Positions 20,258 to 21,948 of a DNA stretch of 21,948 nucleotides are shown in pieces. Numbering within the stretch: position 1 is the stretch's first letter; every line of letters starts with the position of its first letter. The DNA is from Apostichopus californicus (Eukaryota > Echinodermata > Holothuroidea > Aspidochirotida > Stichopodidae). Both the position numbers and the translations under genes were made by a program. The notes beneath the pieces were generated by a model. That model did no database searches. It had not been told where the DNA came from and saw only the letters and a list, made by a program, of their open reading frames with translations. The DNA lies in NCBI GenBank assembly GCA_020650975.1, contig JAIPMN010001952.1, forward strand, positions 1-21,948, written 5' to 3'.

Positions 20258-20263
20258 TATATA
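20258..20263 (+). promoter_or_regulatory. Possible TATA element of the phosphatase gene
   Basis: TATATA within TTAATATATACATATAG lies about 100 bp before the start codon. The region is AT-rich, so the motif could easily be chance. Confidence 0.25.
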
Positions 20264-20358
20264 CATATAGTTATAGCTGCAATTGAAGAGATCATATCAA
20301 AATCACACTCAACATTTTGCTTGCATTTTCCTCGTGCCTGGACAACCTGGCGTCAACA

Positions 20359-21187
20359 ATGGTCTCTGTCCGCTGGTTTTTGCTTGCTATCCTGATTCTT
20401 TTTGTGACTGTGGAGTCTGCTAACACTTTGAGAACACCCCTGTATTCTACTAAAACTGGCTATGAAGATTCTAACGAGGTAGCAGGGGGCTTTTCTCGGA
20501 TGTTATCCTGGCAAGAATTGGCTTCTGAGCTCGGTGAAACCGCCGAAACAGAAAACTGTCGTCCTGTTAATACCTATGTTTTATATCGCCATGGTACGAG
20601 GTACCCTAGCGAAGATGACATTATAACGTACCAAACTTTCCTCAGTCGTTTGAGAGCGACTGCCATACATCCAGAGTTCGATTACCTTAAAGATGAACCA
20701 CAAGATCGTTTCACAGTGGACAAAGGATATAAACTTGGCGGTGAAGGTTTCAAAGAATTATTTGGCGCGGCAGCAAGGATTTTAAATCGCTTTCCATCCC
20801 TTTATTATGACGGACAAACAGCCCTTACGAAATCTTCTTTCCAAAGTACGGATAACGACCGTTCACGAGATAGCGCCGAGGGATTCATATCTGGCTTAGC
20901 AGGGAACAATAGTTGTATCTTTGAGATGCGAGAAGATGGCGCGACGAAATTAGGAGCAACTTGTCAGACCGGGATGGGGAACGTTTCTACGGACATCACG
21001 TGGTCTCCATTAGAAGATGACCGCCTCCTAGAGGCGCACGACAATTGCCCCTATTATAATGAATTCAAGGACATGGCGGAGCTCGACGACGAATACACGG
21101 CTTTTCGAAATGGACCCGAAGTAGAACAGGTGATACGCAATATCGAAAACCGGTTGACAGGTGATGAGAAATTTACAGCTACCATAG
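20359..21187 (+). CDS. MINPP1: Phosphatase exon 1: signal peptide and RHGxRxP active site
   Basis: 829 nt ending ACC ATA G before the donor GTGAGC (21188), leaving phase 1. It encodes 276 residues. Possible N-glycosylation sequons include NNS (183-185) and NVS (208-210), fitting a secretory-pathway protein. Reading past the donor yields a low-complexity Pro/Thr/Lys tail that does not resemble the family, which supports splicing here. Confidence 0.88.
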
Positions 21188-21816
21188 GTGAGCTATTGCG
21201 TCACGAGGTCTCACCCTTTACAAATTACAACGCCCACTCCCACCCCACTCCACCCACCCCGTCCAAACCCACTCGCCCCCTCCAAAGAAAGGGACACATT
21301 TCTCGAAAAAAATCTTGTTTGAAGCGAACGTAATATTGTTTGATTTTCTCCACCCCACCACTTCCGCATCTCCAAATCTCGAACTTTGTTATTCTGAAGA
21401 AAAAAAATATGAGTATTATTCAATGTGGGTTAGGATTTCTCCCGTTTTTTTTTATATTGTTTTCTTTTTCAAAATCTGTTCGATGTTTCCTTTGACATAT
21501 TTTATGGAAGATAATAAACTTCTGTATCAGATAACAATATGAAATAATTAAATACTTATACTTAATTATACTCTACTATACAACCCGTAGAAGAAGTCAA
21601 CGTTCTGGAAAAAATATGCGGTATGGAAAGCGCCCTCTTTGGTGAATCCAATTGGTGTAATCTTTTCTCGCAATCGGATCTTCGAGTGATTGAGTATCTG
21701 GAAGACCTTGACGAGTATTGGTACGCGTCGTATGGGTACTCAATTAACTACCAACCTTCATGTGTCCTCCTAAAGAATATATCGAGTTATCTACAGACAG
21801 CAGTAGAACAAAAGAG
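20359..21816 (+). CDS. MINPP1: Multiple inositol polyphosphate phosphatase, histidine acid phosphatase family (exons 1-2; 3' end beyond window)
   Basis: The two exons (20359-21187 and 21591-21816) join in frame to give 351 residues plus two bases, against roughly 480 residues for typical family members. Residues 1-21 are a signal peptide (basic R5, then a hydrophobic run to VESA). RHGTRYP at 77-83 is the catalytic motif RHGxRxP; His78 would form the phospho-histidine. Further family features are GYKLGGEGFKELFG (123-136), the STDNDRSRDSAEGF step (163-176) with a second conserved Arg, and DNCPYYNE (228-235). Known members act in the ER lumen or outside the cell, removing phosphates from inositol hexakis- and pentakisphosphate. 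The C-terminal His-Ala-Glu proton-donor region is not in the window, so an intact enzyme cannot be confirmed. The start follows the context CAACAATGG. Paralogues are common in invertebrates, so the symbol denotes the family. Confidence 0.88.
21188..21590 (+). other. Phosphatase intron 1, with a C-rich tract
   Basis: 403 bp. A tract at 21233-21280 has repeated C runs (CCC, CCC, CCCC, CCC, CCCC, CCCCC) and gives a quadruplex pattern on the minus strand. The rest is AT-rich up to the acceptor. Confidence 0.8.
21591..21816 (+). CDS. MINPP1: Phosphatase exon 2
   Basis: 226 nt after the acceptor CAACCCGTAG and before the donor GTATGT (21817), running phase 1 to phase 2. It encodes ICGMESALFGESNWCNLFSQ, then an EYLEDLDEYW step and YGYSINY. 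These match the MINPP pattern of a conserved WC-LF segment followed by a YLxDLxxYW helix. The fit of phase and homology to exon 1 makes the join secure. Confidence 0.88.
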
Positions 21817-21899
21817 GTATGTTTCCATGTTTGAATATAAATTATAATGCAAGAGGTCACCGTTGAAAACTTTATATACTTTTGTTTTTTCCCTCAAAA

Positions 21900-21948
<49 letters not shown>
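21817..21948 (+). repeat. Start of phosphatase intron 2, ending in an (ATT)n microsatellite
   Basis: About 80 bp of intron is followed by an uninterrupted ATT repeat from about 21898 to the window edge, at least 17 units. It may be a plain microsatellite or the tail of a minus-oriented retroposon; the edge prevents a decision. Confidence 0.9.

Larger units (their letters stand above)
16773..20358. other. Intergenic region between the two divergent genes
   Basis: About 3.6 kb between the inhibitor TATA box and the phosphatase start codon. It contains a hAT-type element at 18075-18456 and a possible but unsupported TATA-ATG-donor string at 17132-17302. Open frames at 17395-17622, 19510-19722 and 19736-19969 look like chance frames. 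A GC-rich patch with two CCCGGG sites occurs near 17892-17910. Confidence 0.6.

Noticed and set aside
20317-20358. Upstream extension of the phosphatase frame from a TTG codon
   Set aside because: It is not an ATG. The ATG at 20359 has a good context and directly starts a typical signal peptide.
21188-21333. Read-through of phosphatase exon 1 to a stop at 21333
   Set aside because: It passes a GTGAGC donor into low-complexity Pro-rich sequence unlike the family, while exon 2 at 21591 restores homology in phase.

Overview
The window looks like animal nuclear DNA: A+T-rich, gene-poor, full of repeats, with short exons between GT..AG introns. Coding sequence can be supported for two genes only, arranged head to head about 3.6 kb apart. 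The species cannot be named from sequence alone. The secreted multidomain inhibitor, the 3'-hairpin retroposon tail ending in (TAA)n, and the repeated palindrome TAGGCCTA suggest a marine invertebrate, perhaps an echinoderm. That is inference with low to moderate confidence.

Minus strand, 16772 down to 7197 and continuing past the left edge: a gene for a secreted composite protease inhibitor. Five exons were reconstructed: 16639-16604 and a 25-nt micro-exon 14250-14226 (signal peptide), 13371-13222 (a WAP four-disulfide core), 8443-8276 (a Kazal domain) and 7340-7197 (first half of a thyroglobulin type-1 domain). All junctions have GT..AG ends, and the last three exons are symmetric phase 1-1 modules. 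A TATA box lies about 130 bp upstream of the ATG. The second half of the thyroglobulin domain and the 3' end were not found and probably lie beyond the left edge.

Plus strand, from 20359 past the right edge: the 5' part of a histidine-acid phosphatase gene of the multiple inositol polyphosphate phosphatase (MINPP1) family. Exon 1 (20359-21187) carries a signal peptide and the RHGTRYP active-site motif. Exon 2 (21591-21816) continues the fold. The C-terminal proton-donor region lies outside the window.

Non-coding layout. 1-5.7 kb: intron or 3' flank of the inhibitor gene, AT-rich with G/C-rich patches. 5.7-7.0 kb: a cluster of tandem duplications (78 bp x2, about 102 bp x2, and a 660-bp minisatellite). 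10.42-10.60 kb: a perfect 34-bp inverted repeat. 11.68-11.75 kb: a retroposon 3' tail. 14.69-15.15 kb: a palindrome-flanked segment. 18.07-18.46 kb: a non-autonomous hAT-type transposon with an 8-bp target duplication. The right edge is an (ATT)n microsatellite.

Both genes encode proteins predicted to enter the secretory pathway. Nothing in the sequence shows that they act together. No RNA genes, CRISPR arrays or operon-like structures were seen.
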